Shown piece by piece: positions 10,911 through 23,182 of a stretch of 64,000 nucleotides of DNA (positions are counted from its first letter, which is position 1; every line of letters begins with the position of its first letter). The notes beneath the pieces are model-generated. The model ran no database searches and was not told where the DNA came from. It saw only the letters and a program-made list of their open reading frames with translations. A program made the position numbers and the translations under genes. Where the stretch lies: positions 338,188,502-338,252,501 of the forward strand of contig NC_081414.1 in assembly GCF_030272615.1 (NCBI RefSeq), in the 5' to 3' direction. This DNA comes from Cryptomeria japonica. Lineage: Eukaryota > Streptophyta > Pinopsida > Cupressales > Cupressaceae.

Positions 10911-12226
10911 TGTTGGCATTTGCATGAAGATTGAATTAATGATATGTTATGATGTCATTGATGTCAATTGAACCGGTAATGATATTATTGATATTGTTGT
11001 AATATTTTTACTGTAACCGATAGGAAGAATTTGTGAGGAGAATCGGTAACCGGTGTAATGGTATAAACCTTATCTATTGATGTAATCGATAAACCCTACC
11101 TTTTGTTTTTGATAAACCCCAACTGATCAAGTTTATTGGTTATATTGGTTTATGATCTGATGATGAGCGGTAATAATGATAACACGCATGATTATTATAT
11201 GAAGACAATTCCAAGATATTTTGGTGAGTTGTTGTAATGGTTTTTGTCTAGGGAATTAGAGAATGTATTGCATCTAACACAAAGCACGTGATGAGTTTCA
11301 AAGTTTGATGAAGAGGTGATCAAGGAGAGATCAAGGTTTTCTTGATTGATGTGCTGAGATTTCTATGTAATTCAACGCTCATACTTGAACCATTTTTTTT
11401 TGTAATCTTGATGAGAATTAGGTTTTTGTTGTGTTACCGACCTGATTGATATGTATTTAAGGTCGATGAAGTTGTTTAGTTTTAGAAGAGTTGGCAAAGA
11501 GATAGACACAGTTCAGTTGACTGTGTGGTTTCCTAACTGGATGATGTATCTGTAGTTTGAGTAAAGGCAGATAGGAGCATGAAATAGGTCTGATCAAGCA
11601 AGTGTAGTGCTATTCAGACAGATCAGCAAACTCCTGTTATTTTCTAACAATTACAGCAGAATTGAAATCCCCTAACCCGATAATCTCTAACAAGCTTGGT
11701 GCTATTCAAATCCTGTAACAAGGTAGTCCATTAGTTTGGATTTTCAAATCCTCTACTGAGGTTACTCCTTACAGGGTATTGCTTCTAACAAGGCATTTTT
11801 ATTCAATCCCTTAACCGGGTGATTCCTAACAGGATCGGTTCTTAACATGACTTTTTGTAAAGCTTTAAGAGGCTAGGCTCCTAACAAGGCAAACTTCAAA
11901 AGAGTTCAGATATTATCTTGTGAGTCTCATCTCACCGTGGTTTTTACCTATTTGGGTTTCCATGTCTAAAATATTTGTGTTGAGTGGTGAATCTTTTTGT
12001 GGTTATGTTTTCATGGTTGATTTACTTAACTACTTAAGTATTTTGATAAGTCATGATAACCGGAAGCATTGAGAAATGAAGAAGTTGACAAAGATTATTT
12101 CATTGTTAGTTCTAAGTTTACTTTGAGAGATTTATTGGTGAATTTTTTTATCAGTTTTTCTATCTACTGATTCACCCCCCCCCTCTCAGTAGTTGACTAG
12201 ATACTTATTCTTTCATCATACCATCA
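10911..12226 (+). repeat. Element A 5' LTR
   Basis: It is 1,316 bp, TG...CA bounded, preceded by AATAA and followed by a primer-binding site. It pairs with the LTR at 37,287-38,655 over its length. The 3' copy has about 55 extra bp near 38,461-38,520, so one copy has an indel. Confidence 0.95.
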
Positions 12227-12228
12227 AT

Positions 12229-12240
12229 TGGTATCAGAGC
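12229..12240 (+). promoter_or_regulatory. Element A primer-binding site (initiator tRNA-Met)
   Basis: TGGTATCAGAGC starts 2 bp after the 5' LTR. This is the usual plant copia site complementary to the 3' end of initiator tRNA-Met, and it fixes the element's orientation. Confidence 0.95.
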
Positions 12241-12297
12241 ATTCTAGGTCCTCTAAGGTCTAAGCCTAACAACTTGAGGTAAAGATCTTGTAGATCA

Positions 12298-13084
12298 TGA
12301 TGAAGAAGGAAGGTCAAAAGTTTAATAGAGAGAACTATAGGATATGGAGTGATAGAATAAAAACTTATATCAAGAGTTTGGGAGGCTAGTATTGGGATCA
12401 TATAGATACTAAGTATATTGCACCTACTGGGATGTTGACTGATGATCATAAGAAAGAGAAACAAGAAAACCGTCAAGCATTGGAGGCTATTATTAGTTCT
12501 TTGTTTGATGCAGAATATGTAGATCTTAATGGTCTTGAAACTACATATGAGGTATGGAAGAAACTTGAAGAGATTTATAGCGGTGATGAACATGTTAAGA
12601 TTTCTAAAGAATAGAGTCTAAGAGGAAAATTTGATGACATGCAGATGGCTGAAGGTGAGAATATCCAACAGTATGGTTAAAGGATAAAAGGGATAGTTGG
12701 TGAAACTAAGAGTGCAGGAGGTAAAGTGGAAGATTCCATAGTGATCAGTAAGGTATTGATAACCTTGCTACTGATCTATGCTATTCGAGTTGCAGCTATT
12801 TAGGAGCTGACGTCCATTGACAAAACTAAAGTAACTCTTGACTCCATCATTGGCAAGCTTACTACATTTGAATTAAATGGTTATGAAGTTAGTGTACAGA
12901 AATCTAAGTCTACATTTAGAGCTTCCATTTCTAACCCATCTATGAGAAAAAGTATAGATGCCAGTCACAATTATGAATCCAGATCCAGCAGAGAAGTTGA
13001 TGATGAAGACATTTTACTTGAGCTTGAAGCATTGTTGGCCAAACGGTTGCCTAGAGGTAGAGGTAAATATAGAGGCAAATTACC
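12298..13084 (+). pseudogene. gag: Element A gag, copia UBN2-type, broken
   Basis: The frame begins near 12,298 (MMKKEGQKF..NY..W), typical of copia gag, which assembles the particle and packages RNA. Stops occur early (after SLGG), at 12,612-12,614, near 12,679 and near 12,801. The segment reading TYEVWKKLEEIYSG matches the conserved W-x-x-L core of UBN2-type gag. A frame change near 13,083 leads into a CCHC knuckle. It cannot make a full protein. Confidence 0.85.
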
Positions 13085-13795
13085 TTGAAATGTTTTGCAT
13101 GCAACAAGATTGGACACATTGCTGCTAATTGTCCTAATGGTGATTATGAGCATAAGCGAGAAAAATTCAAGAAGTACAAGGGTAAAGGAAAAAGAGATTG
13201 TCTTATTGTTGTTGATGGTGGTATCATTGATGACGAATCTGATGGTGATACTAATGAAGACATTGTGTTTGTAGCCATTAAAGAAGATATGACAGACCAT
13301 AAGGCATTAGTATCCAGGATGGATAACTTTGATGATTGGATCACTGATAGTGGTTGTTCACATCACATGACTAGTGATCAGAGAAAATTTCTTTCCCTAA
13401 AGGAATTTGATGGCGGAGTTGTAAGATTTGGTAATGACTCACCCTACATGGTTAAAGGTAAGGGAACTATTTCTCTTAATGGAAAGAGTAGTGCAGATGA
13501 TGTCTATTGGGTTGAAGGTTTAAAGCACAGCCTTTTGAGTGTGGCACAACTCAATGACAAAGGATACCCATTGGAATTTAAAAATGGTATGTGCAAAATC
13601 TATGACAACAAAGGTGAATTGATTACAACTAGAAATCAAACTAAAGGTAACTTATTTCATTTTAATCCTAAACTCAACAACTGTTTACTTGCAAAGATAG
13701 ATGATAGTTGGATTTGGCATAGGATATTTTGTCATATAAACTTTGATAACATTGTTAAAGTGAGTAAGTCCAAGACAATGAGAGGTTTACCTTAG
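13085..13795 (+). pseudogene. pol: Element A zinc knuckle, protease and GAG-pre-integrase
   Basis: This open stretch of 236 codons starts with a nucleocapsid knuckle, CFACNKIGHIAANC (CX2CX4HX4C). It continues to the aspartic protease site WITDSGCSHHMT with D-S-G at 13346-13354. It ends in the GAG-pre-integrase segment (WHRIFCHINFDN). All key residues are present, and a TAG ends it at 13793-13795. This is the best preserved part of A. Confidence 0.9.
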
Positions 13796-13811
13796 TTAGA
13801 CAAATCGGTTA

Positions 13812-14640
13812 ATGTTTTTGTGCAAAGAATGTCAGTTGGGAAAGATGACATCCTCAACTTTCAAGAGCAAATCTTTTTCAGCGAAACATTTGTTAGATTT
13901 GGTTCATACAGATCTTTGTGGACCAATAAGAACAAAAAGTATTCAAGGTGATAGATATTTAAAGATCTTCACTTATGATTGCTCAAGGATTATGTGGGTC
14001 ACATTCTTGAAGGATAAGACTGAAGCTTTTGGTAAGTTCAAGGCATTCAGGGCCTTAGCTGAGAAAGAGAGCAATAAGAAGATAAAGTGTCTAAGGATAG
14101 ATCAGGGCAGTGAATTTACTTCTGAGGAATTCACTAGGTATTGTAAATAAAACGATATCAAGTGGTAGCTTTCTGCACCAAGGACACCATAGTAGAATGG
14201 TATTGCAAAGAGAAACAATCAATCAATTGTTGAAGCTGCTAGGACAATGTTGATATAAGGAGGTGTAGTGAAAACTTCTGGAGAGAAGCTATCAGCACAG
14301 TTGTCTACACTATGAACCAGATTCTGGTAAAGAGAGGTAAGGACAAGACTCCTTATGAATATTGGTATGGTAGATCACCTGATGTTAGTTATTTCAGAAT
14401 ATTTGAAAGCAAATGTTTTATTAAGAGAGGTGATTGTATTAGCAAGTTTGAGGCTAAAAGTGACGAAGGTATATTTCTTGGCTATTCCACCAAGAGTAAG
14501 GCCTACAAGTGTTTTAACAATCAGACACAGAGAATTGTTGAGAGTGTTGATGTTCGAGTGGAAGTCTCGAAAGGAACCAATTCACAGAAAAAGGATGAAG
14601 ATCCTTGCATTTTGATTTTGGAACCATAAACTGTTAAATC
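13812..14640 (+). pseudogene. pol: Element A integrase, broken
   Basis: The zinc-binding end (CKECQLGKM) is followed by the catalytic core: first Asp in HTDLCGP, second Asp in RIDQGSEF. The segment that should hold the catalytic Glu is disrupted: TAG codons stand at 14166-14168 and 14190-14195, where copia integrases normally have Gln, and the nearby Glu reads Lys (AKRNN). A new frame at 14,312-14,629 carries the rest of the domain (TPYEYWYGRSPDVSYFRIFES). The tandem TAG TAG sits at the conserved P-Q-Q-N-G motif. Element B was inserted at 14,876, downstream of this domain. Confidence 0.9.
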
Positions 14641-14870
14641 TGAAACTGACAAAGCAAATACTGATGTACTAGTCTAACCGGAACAAATAAATTTAGAAGA
14701 AGATGATAATAATGAAGAATTTAAACTTGAAGATAATGATGATATTATAATTCCAAGATATGTGAGATTGAATCACAATCCTAAAAAGATTATTGGGGAC
14801 AAGGATGCTCGAGTACTAACCAGAAGAAGAATCCGAGAGAATTGTTGCATGATCTCCACTATTGAACCAA

Positions 14871-14875
14871 GAACT
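14871..14875 (+). repeat. TSD of element B (left copy)
   Basis: GAACT here and at 35430-35434 flank element B exactly. Reading of A resumes at 35,430 with the linker before RT. Confidence 0.95.
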
Positions 14876-15999
14876 TGATGGACTTGAAAAGCACTAAGAG
14901 GGAGGGGGGGTGAATCAGTGACACCAAAAATAAAACTACTTCAAACACTAACCGGTAGATGAACTGAACAAAACTTTTAAACACAGTGCATGCGATCCAA
15001 AATGATATAACAACATCCACAAAAAGTAAAACATCCACCATAACACAAGTGTTTGTACATGGAAAACCCAAATAGGTAAAAACCACGATGAGATGGAACT
15101 CACAAGTTAACTATCTGTAGTAATAGATAACTGACAGGTTAAGGTCTACAAAGTGCTCTTCTAGGAGCGAATCTTGTTAGAGATCCCAAAGCTTGATTAG
15201 AGACTTATACCCTATTAAAGGTAGTACCCTGTTAGGAGTAACCTCAGTGGAGGATTTCTGAATCCAAACTACTGGATCACCCTGTTAGAGGATTTATACA
15301 TTGAAGCTTGTCAGAGCTTACCCGGTTAGGGGATTTGATTCTGATGTAATTGTTAGAAAACAATTATTTGTTTGATCTATCTAAGTAGCACAATACTTAA
15401 TTGATCAGATCCTTCTAAACATAAACACTGCTCTTCTGCATACTCTACAACTTAACTTCTTTTGACTTTCACACACAACATAACACTTTCACTTATATCA
15501 AATAATTCATTATGATGTCAATATGTAGACATTATGATTTCATGTGAGCCTTAAGAAATCATAACACAATTTCCTAGGTTCTGTGTATTTGGACAAGTGA
15601 TCATAACTCATCACAAAAATTACCGACAAAATTTTGTCGGTGGGATAACTCATCACGATTTGTGGTAACTCATCACAAAATTACCGAATACTGGTTGGAA
15701 CAATCAAATAGTATTTTGAGTAAAACATATGAATCGTTATCCTTGAATCTCCTAACTATAATATCCTCTAGATATTCATCTTGATGCCGAATAATGTGTA
15801 TTCACTAGTTGTCTTCTGTGCATATACCGGTTGACACAAAGTACTGGTTAGAGATAAACCTCTTAGTATAGCCTCTATCATACTAGTTGTAGTATAAACA
15901 ACTTGAATTTATACCAGTAGGAAATATAAACATGTGTGTGTATGTGTTTCATCAATGACAACATATGATGAATATATTACAATCATCATCAAGCCAACA
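14876..15999 (-). repeat. Element B 3' LTR
   Basis: It is 1,124 bp and pairs with 34,327-35,429. It shares blocks with A's LTR, for instance CCTATTTGGG next to a conserved TTTCCATG, and the series of GTTAG-bounded short units. Confidence 0.95.
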
Positions 16000-16000
16000 A

Positions 16001-16013
16001 TCTCCCCCTTTGG
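16001..16013 (-). promoter_or_regulatory. Element B polypurine tract
   Basis: On the minus strand this reads CCAAAGGGGGAGA directly before the LTR. Twenty bases around the junction (GCCAAAGGGGGAGATTGTTG) are identical to those at A's 3' LTR. Confidence 0.9.
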
Positions 16014-16417
16014 CATTTATGGTAACACTTAGAAAATTTTACAGTAATACCACTAAGTGTGCATACAACAATTTTTTTTTACACATATACACATTCTCCC
16101 CATTAATACATGCATTATACAAAATTTTCAAAAACACACATACATATTTCTACTCTCCCTTTGACAACAATACCAGATTGAAAATATATATAATTTGTAT
16201 CAAATTGAAAAACTTGAATCAAAGTTCAGGCATAAGCAATTCTCATGAAAATAACATTGTAGCTCTTCTTCAATTGTGACAAAGCATTTGTCCATTACAC
16301 CAACACATTCTTAATGTACTCGAATGTAGACATCGGCTGTGAATAGAACTCTTCCATGGAATCCAATGTGCAGGTTTCAGGAGTTGCTAAGATAGCTTCT
16401 ACATTTGAGTAGGCGCT

Positions 16418-17401
16418 CTATAGTATGTCTACTTGTGATGTGAGCAAACTTGTGAGTTCCTTTAGAGATCGAAGTCTCTTTTCCTTCTCATTATCATAGA
16501 TATCCAGCTTGTTATGCAAATCATCTACAGATTTGCTAAAAGCAAATATAGAGTCCTGAAGTGGGACATATGCCTTACATATCCTTTCCATCTTTTGCTC
16601 TGTTTCTGTTTGTCTTTTTGAAATGTTAGAATAAAAGAAAGAAACATTAAAGGTGGAAGAAAGATACTTTCCTCCTATTTCAATAGCTTTTCCCAACAAA
16701 TCTTTATTGTGTGATAGATCCATTTTTCCACTATCAATATCCTTTGCCAGTTTCTCTCCATACTTTTTCTTGTGATTTTTCTCAGCATAGGTCTAAGAAG
16801 CTTCTTCAAGTGACTTGATTTTATCAGATGCATCTACAACTAACTGGCCAAGTTTTCTAATAGGGGATGTCAGATGTTCTATAGAAGTGTCCGGTAGTAG
16901 ACCAGATAAAATATCTACTGCAGTCTGAATTATCTCTCCCTCAATCCTTTTCTCTTTGAGTCTCTTCTTATGTGCCCTAGATTGCTTGACATTAGCAATC
17001 TTCATCATTTCAGATGCGCTCATGTTGTCAACATCAATAGGCCCTAAAATTCCTAATGAATCATTATCATCCTCATCAGTCTGCGGAGTGACTAATGGCT
17101 TTGCCGGTTCAGAGGATGTAACCTTAATGATTGCTCTCTCTTGATTCTTATCTGTTTCCTTTTTAGAGGACTGTGTGACAACTTTTTTAGTAGATTCCTT
17201 CTTATTATCTTCAATGACCGGTGGAGATTGGGGTTTCTCCGGTTGTTCTATTTCTAGTGGATTGACCACTTTTAGTTTAGTTGTCAGTGGCTCAACTAAG
17301 GTAATTTGTATATCAATAATTTCAGGAGGCTCCATATCTGGTGCAGTGTTGTCTCCAAATAGATCAACTGAATCTTGAACTTTATCATCAACATGAATAA
17401 T
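16418..17401 (-). pseudogene. Element B second coding region, C-terminal part
   Basis: Two open pieces (16,793-17,335 and 16,418-16,723) are charged, with Lys/Glu-rich and probably helical sequence. Upstream the frame passes through DDKVQDSVDLFGDN and reaches the insertion point of element C at 17,402-17,406. It continues without a frame change into the piece ending at 30,568 on the far side of C: KKKDD-T on one side, IIHVDDK on the other. The function is not recognised. Confidence 0.6.
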
Positions 17402-17406
17402 GGTGT

Positions 17407-18095
17407 TGTAGTCACATAAATCTGTCCACTTAATTAAATGAATATTTAGTATTTATTTGATTATTTAACCATCAATAAATAATTAATTAAATTATTATTT
17501 AATTAATTCATCTTAACCCTCTTCTCTTATTAATTAAATAAATTATTCAATTTATTTGATTTAATTCACTTAATCGAATTCAAACCATTAATTAAATAAA
17601 TAAATCATATTTGTTTAATTAAATCTTCTCTCACATTTAAATAAATTAATATTTATTTAAATCCCCCAAAATCCCATCTCTCACATTTAAATAAATTAAC
17701 ATTTATTTAAATCACCTTTATCCTCCACCCACTTGTATTTTCCTACAAATGCAAGTTGCACAACTATTTTAAATAAATTATTTCTTTAAAATCCTATTTA
17801 TCCTCACCCACTTGAAACCTTTAATGGTTTCCCTTAAAGACTTCAAACTTAATAGCTTCCTTCTAGAGTCTTCTCAAGCCTTTAATGGTTTCCCTTAAAG
17901 TCTTCAAACTCAATGGCTTCCTTCTATAGTCTTTTTAAGCCTTTAATGGTTTCCCTTAAAGTCTTCAAACTTAATGACTTCTTTCTAGAGTCTTCTTAAG
18001 CCTTTTATGGTTTCCCTCAAAGTCTTCAAGCATTTAAATGCTTTATCTTCCTTTTTCTCATGTAAATAAATTAAGATTTATTTAAATAAAAGTCC
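17407..18095 (+). repeat. Element C 5' LTR, recognisable part
   Basis: It starts TGTAGTCACATAAATC, identical to the LTR start of element E. It pairs with 28,783-29,436 up to about 18,092 and then diverges. The counterpart of 29,437-30,047 is missing here, and only a short GGATTGGGTTGA match follows. The TATA box seen in the 3' LTR is not found in this copy. Confidence 0.8.
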
Positions 18096-19107
18096 AAGGA
18101 TTGGGTTGATCTAGACTCATACTTATTTGTACCTTTTTGAGGCAACATTCTTGTGTTTATGTGCTTGCATTGTTTTTCTTGTCAAAGAAAAATAAAAAAT
18201 CAATTCCAAAATAAGTATTCATCCAACACAAATATTTTTCAAAAACCAACAAAGGATCAAAATCAAACAGCAAAAGTATCAAACTATATGACCATCCTTC
18301 ACATCTTGAGATAGAAGAATCTTCATCAACAAATCAACTTGAAGAAAAGACCATTGAGCTCAAAGGCTCTTATCAAAAGTAGGAAATTCTTCTATCTTAA
18401 TAGACAAATCTTTGTCTCTAATAGAGTTTTTCTACGTCACATGTGTCTCTATCTTCAAGGGAAATCAAATGAGTTTGATCAAGAATCATTAAACTGCAGA
18501 GCTTTTACTCAACATAGAGCTTTGAGTTATCATCAAAATAAGGGAGGCAAGATCAAACCTGCCTTCTTTCTAGATATTTGTATCACATATAACTCAGCTA
18601 GGGAAGAACCACCAACCCCTGAACAAGAAGAGGAAGAATTTGTCCCTTTTGTAACATAAAGTTTCTATTGAAGTTAAACATCTCATCCATTATCATATTC
18701 ATATCTCATCAAATCCATTCCAATTCTCAAAACATGAAAAGGTTTTTGTCCTAAGTTCTATTTCGATATTGCTTGAATCAAACACAAACACATCACTTTT
18801 TAGAGTGTCTCTACATCTAGGATAAACTCATCCTAAGAGGCATTTCTACGTAGGTTAAAACTAGTCTATGAGTGAATCCTCTCATTACTAGGTAGTTGAG
18901 TCTGTAACACATCTCAGATCTCTCTAAACCTTATCACATCAAACTTTGTCAATCAAACACAACAAGCAATTCAAGAAGGAAATTTGGTACCATCTACCTT
19001 TAGTGCTAGAGATTCATATGCAAAACACTTCACCAAACATCAATATTTCATTTCATCACCAAATCATCATCATTATCATCAAGCTTCAACAAAAACTTAT
19101 AAACAAA
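18096..19107 (+). other. Element C leader region with a 106-codon open frame
   Basis: This lies between the recognisable 5' LTR and gag. An open frame at 18,339-18,659 encodes a basic N-terminal half and an acidic end (EEEEEFVPF). I do not recognise it; it could be chance or a leader peptide. No primer-binding site could be fixed with confidence. Confidence 0.35.
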
Positions 19108-20707
19108 ATGGCTCATACCAGGTCTAGATCTAGACAACAAGAAATTGAAGAGGAAGAGGAGGAAAATATTCAATGAATTCCAAGAAGCCCTTGGAGGAAA
19201 TGTAAATGATGACAACCCAAGTACTCCTACTCCTATAGCAATAGAAAGGGCACAACACAACCCTCTCTTTAATCAACTATTTGATGAAATACTTAGGAGC
19301 AATGTTGATGCTCACTTTTTAAGACTTGCTCAAGAAGGAGCCAAACTACCCTCTGACTTTGATGTTGCACAACTAAGGAAAGCATCAGAATGACAAAGTC
19401 ACAATGAGGAAGAAAGAGGTCGAGATCACGTTAGATACAATCTTCATCAAGGTAATCCTCCACCTCCTCCTCCTCCAAATGAAATAGAAATGTTGCCGCA
19501 ACAAGTTGAAAATCTTGCCCAACAACTTCATAGTGGTGTGAAAACTAATCAATTTTCACTCAATGACATTTGTCCCTATGCCTTTGATAGGAATCTTCAT
19601 ATGCCACCTTTTCCACAAGGGTTTGAAACACCCAAATTTGAAAAGTATAGAGGAAAAGGAGATCCTCATGATCATGTTCGAGAATTCTAATCAGCTTGCC
19701 TCAAAGTGGCATACGAGGATATGTACCTAATGCGCCTTTTCCCCCAAAGCTTGGGAGGAATAACCACATCATGGTTTTCCTGATTACCAGGTGGCATTAG
19801 GACATTTGAAGAACTCATCCAGAAGTTCCTGGCACATTACTCACACAACATTGAGCGTGATATCTATGTAACACTAAACAAAAACTAGGTGAACTATTTT
19901 CAGTCTTTCTGCAACGATGGCGTCAAATGTCTAGCAGATGTTCTATTAAGTTGTCTGAAACAAGAACTAGTGGAAATATTTATTTCCAACTTAAATGAAG
20001 AAATGGAATTTCACCTAGATGTAAAAGACACAAATTATTTCAATGACATGATCACCAAAGGCTTAAAATGTGAGCGAGCTCTCATCAAGAAAGGACTTAT
20101 CAAAATCTAAAATGAGCCAAAGGATAGCCCTTGTCCACGCTTCAATAGTGACAAGCCTAACTTTTGGAACAAAAATAAAAACATCATCAATGATGGGGTT
20201 GTGGATGCACGAGCTATCAAAAGTGCACAACCTGTGGTCCAATTTGCAAGATAGAGCCCCCCACCCAAGAATAACATAGTTGCTCCTCCAAATCAAGGCC
20301 ACAACACATCTCAAGAAGAACCTTGACAGTGTCAACAAAATTTTAAACCGAAGCGAACATACACTCCCTTAGGGGAACCCATCGAAACAGTGTTACGCCA
20401 ATTGGTTTCTCAAAATATGGTGACCTTACCCAAAACATCAAATTACGAACCTCAAGTCAAACCTTCATGGTGGAGGGATATTGAACATTGCGATTTCCAT
20501 CAAGGAAAAGGGCATAAGACAAGAAATTGTCACATATTGAAAGATCTTATTCAAGATCTTATTGACCAAGGTGATATCGAAATTGAAGGATACGACCCAA
20601 AGACAACAACCAATGATAATCTAATGTTCAAAAATCCGCTTCCATCACAAGATCAAAGAGGTCTTCCACTTCAGAGAGAAACACAAATACCACTGATTAT
20701 ACGCTAG
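19108..20707 (+). pseudogene. gag: Element C gag, Tat type, broken
   Basis: It starts with MAHTRSRSRQQE at 19,108. Blocks typical of Tat gag follow: PKFEKYRGKGDPHDHVREF before a TAA at 19688-19690, a segment with WFS-LPGG, and VEIFISNLNEEMEFHL. Last comes the CHHC-type knuckle HCDFHQGKGHKTRNC, followed by DLIQDLIDQGDIEI. Several frameshifts lie at 19,140-19,150 and about 19,930-19,960. Stops fall on positions where relatives would have Gln or Arg (19688, 19391). It forms the capsid in related elements. Confidence 0.85.
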
Positions 20708-21860
20708 CCGCGTATAATTACACTGTGAATCATCTGTATGTTGCTAGTGAACAAATTGTAACTATTACCATAAAAAATCCTAGTTCCAACTGTAATGTTG
20801 TTACACGTCACGACAAGATTGCCATAAAAGCAGCTCCACAAGGTACCACATCTATCCCAAAGTAGTATAACCTTGTGGACCAATTAGATAAAACACCTGC
20901 ACCTATCTCCATCTCATAAAACAATCTTGGATCAAGCTCTCCAAGAGGTGTTAGTCCCTAAAAACCTAAATATAGATTAGTTCCAAGCCATGGTCGAAAA
21001 TCTAAGGTCATCACCTTGTCTCACTTTTTCTAAAAGTGACAACACATCCTTCCAACAACTTCATAATGTCTAGCTCCACATTGAAGGGTTTATCAACCAG
21101 CATAAGATCAAGTGAGTCTTGATCGACAATGGAGCAGGCCTAAATATTTGTACACTACAATTAGTCACTGCATTGGGATATGCAATTGAATCAGTGGACC
21201 CCCGCAAGAAGATCGCAATCAAAGCTTATGATGATGCAGAGTGTTCATCCAAAGGAGCTATTGTACTACCAATCTGAGTGGGCCCCGTGGTGAAACACAT
21301 CATCTATCAAGTCCTGGACCTTCCTCTACCATACAATTTGTTGTTTGGAAGACCTTGGATACATGCCATGCAAGTTGTTCCATCCACTTACCATCAGTGT
21401 ATCAAGTTCCCGCATAATGGTGTAGAAATCACAATCCTGGGAGATGCAAATCCCTTTGCATATTGTCATAATATAAGTCATCAACCAGAGATTACCATTC
21501 CCAACAATAGAGAAGCCATCTCCTCCACCTCATACATAAGTCCAACCTCTCTTTCCAATTCAAACACCACTATACCCAAGCAAGAGAAGCTGAAGATGAA
21601 AATGGCAGAAGAAGGTCCTAGAGAGTACAATCTAAGCCAACTCTTTTGTGTTGGACAAATTCCCACTTCTCCTAGAACACATGGAAAACCTCAACAGGTA
21701 CTTCAAACACCACTGGTCAAACTAGCATGTACTTTGACACCTTTTATCCTTGGAAAGAGTCAAGAAGAGGAAACCAGGGATAAAGACTTAGCAGAATGGA
21801 TCTATAGAGATCCCATCACCACCGATATTCTGCAAGCTAAGCTTCCCACATATTAGTATG
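20708..21860 (+). pseudogene. pol: Element C protease region
   Basis: The aspartic protease site reads VLIDNGAGLNI with D-N-G at 21125-21133; a TGA stop lies just before it at 21113-21115 where an Arg CGA is expected. The C-terminal half (LLFGRPWIHAMQVVPSTYHQ, then CIKFPHNG) is well kept at 21,278-21,430 after an in-frame stop. It would cut the gag-pol precursor. It is dead through stops. Confidence 0.85.
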
Positions 21861-23182
21861 GAAAAGGCCTTCTCATTATGAAAAGAATGGGTTATGATGG
21901 TTAGAGTGCTTTGGGACCTTGCAAGCAAGGACGACATGAACCGCTAAAACTAGAATTAAAGCCCAAAGATAACACGGGACTAGGCTTTCAAAAGGAGATC
22001 TTTCCTAAACTCAGATTCAAAGGGAAACTTAACAAACCACTATATCAGCCTATTACAAAGAGTTCACCTTTGGTTATATCAACAACACCATGCACCACAC
22101 CAATTGCTCCATTAAGGCTAAAAATACCAACAAAACAATCTACAACACCCTTCATCCCACCAATCAAACTAGCGATCCCCTCCGCATCAACAATAACATC
22201 AATAGCACCATTAACAACAACAACTATATCAGAACCCACAACATTATCTATGACACCAGCAGTTCTAGTAGAAGCAACAGAGTCAACACTACCAATACTC
22301 CCCGTATCGGATTCACTGGTCCCCATAATCCTTCCTACAACACTAATCATTTCATTTACAATGGTACATCAACCGATCACACCTGCAATGTTTAACTCAA
22401 AAGATATCCTAATATGGTATAGCAATCAAATACTGGAAAGTGACTTAGAGACTGACTCACATGAGTGAGAGTTTGATTCAGTACATCTGAATAGTTTAGA
22501 TGAGGAAGACACATCACCCCTTCCACCTCACGAAGACATCCCTATTTATGGAGAAGCGTGGATTAAAACCTCTTGGGTTCCTGAACTGGACACATCTTCC
22601 ACAGACCCTACGTCACATCCTACGCCCAATTCTAATAGGGATAGTACCATCAATGACCTTGACCATAATGTCTTAACCCTCACTGACACATTTAAAGAAC
22701 TTAACCTAATCGATGAGGTAATGCCCATTATCCATCTAGAACTCATCGAATGGAACCAACCTAATCCCCCATGCCTTGACCACTTCCAAAATGATGAGGT
22801 GATCATTGACTTTTTAGAATTACGAGATAATATACCAAGTGGGGATCACAAAGATGGATTTTCCATAGAACTTAATAGCACAACATACTTTGGAGTGGAT
22901 GCTAAACCTTTCAGCTACAAAAATATAACAATAAAACATGGATCTTCCAGTAAAAACCATAATGTGGCATTGTTTGATCCCATAAAAGTAAAAAGAAAGA
23001 GTGTATCCAATGGTGAAAACCTCTCTGAGGTGCCTCCAGATGAAAGGTTTGACATCCTCCCCTCTAGTACACAACAGGAACGATCAATGATTCTCATTGA
23101 GGAAATAAAAGAATACAACGTGGGGACTTCTAAAACTCCTCACCACATACATATGGCATCTCTTTTGACTTCAGAGGAATAG
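21861..23182 (+). pseudogene. Element C linker between protease and RT
   Basis: A Thr/Pro/Ile-rich low-complexity part (about 21,911-22,468) is followed by an acidic segment to 23,182. Tat elements commonly have a long linker here. No catalytic motif is visible. Stops at 22,466-22,468 and 23,180-23,182 break an otherwise continuous frame. Confidence 0.65.

Noticed and set aside
18339-18659. Leader frame of element C as a captured host gene
   Set aside because: 106 codons without recognisable domain; position in the leader and the lack of any homologue in the window leave chance as the simpler reading.
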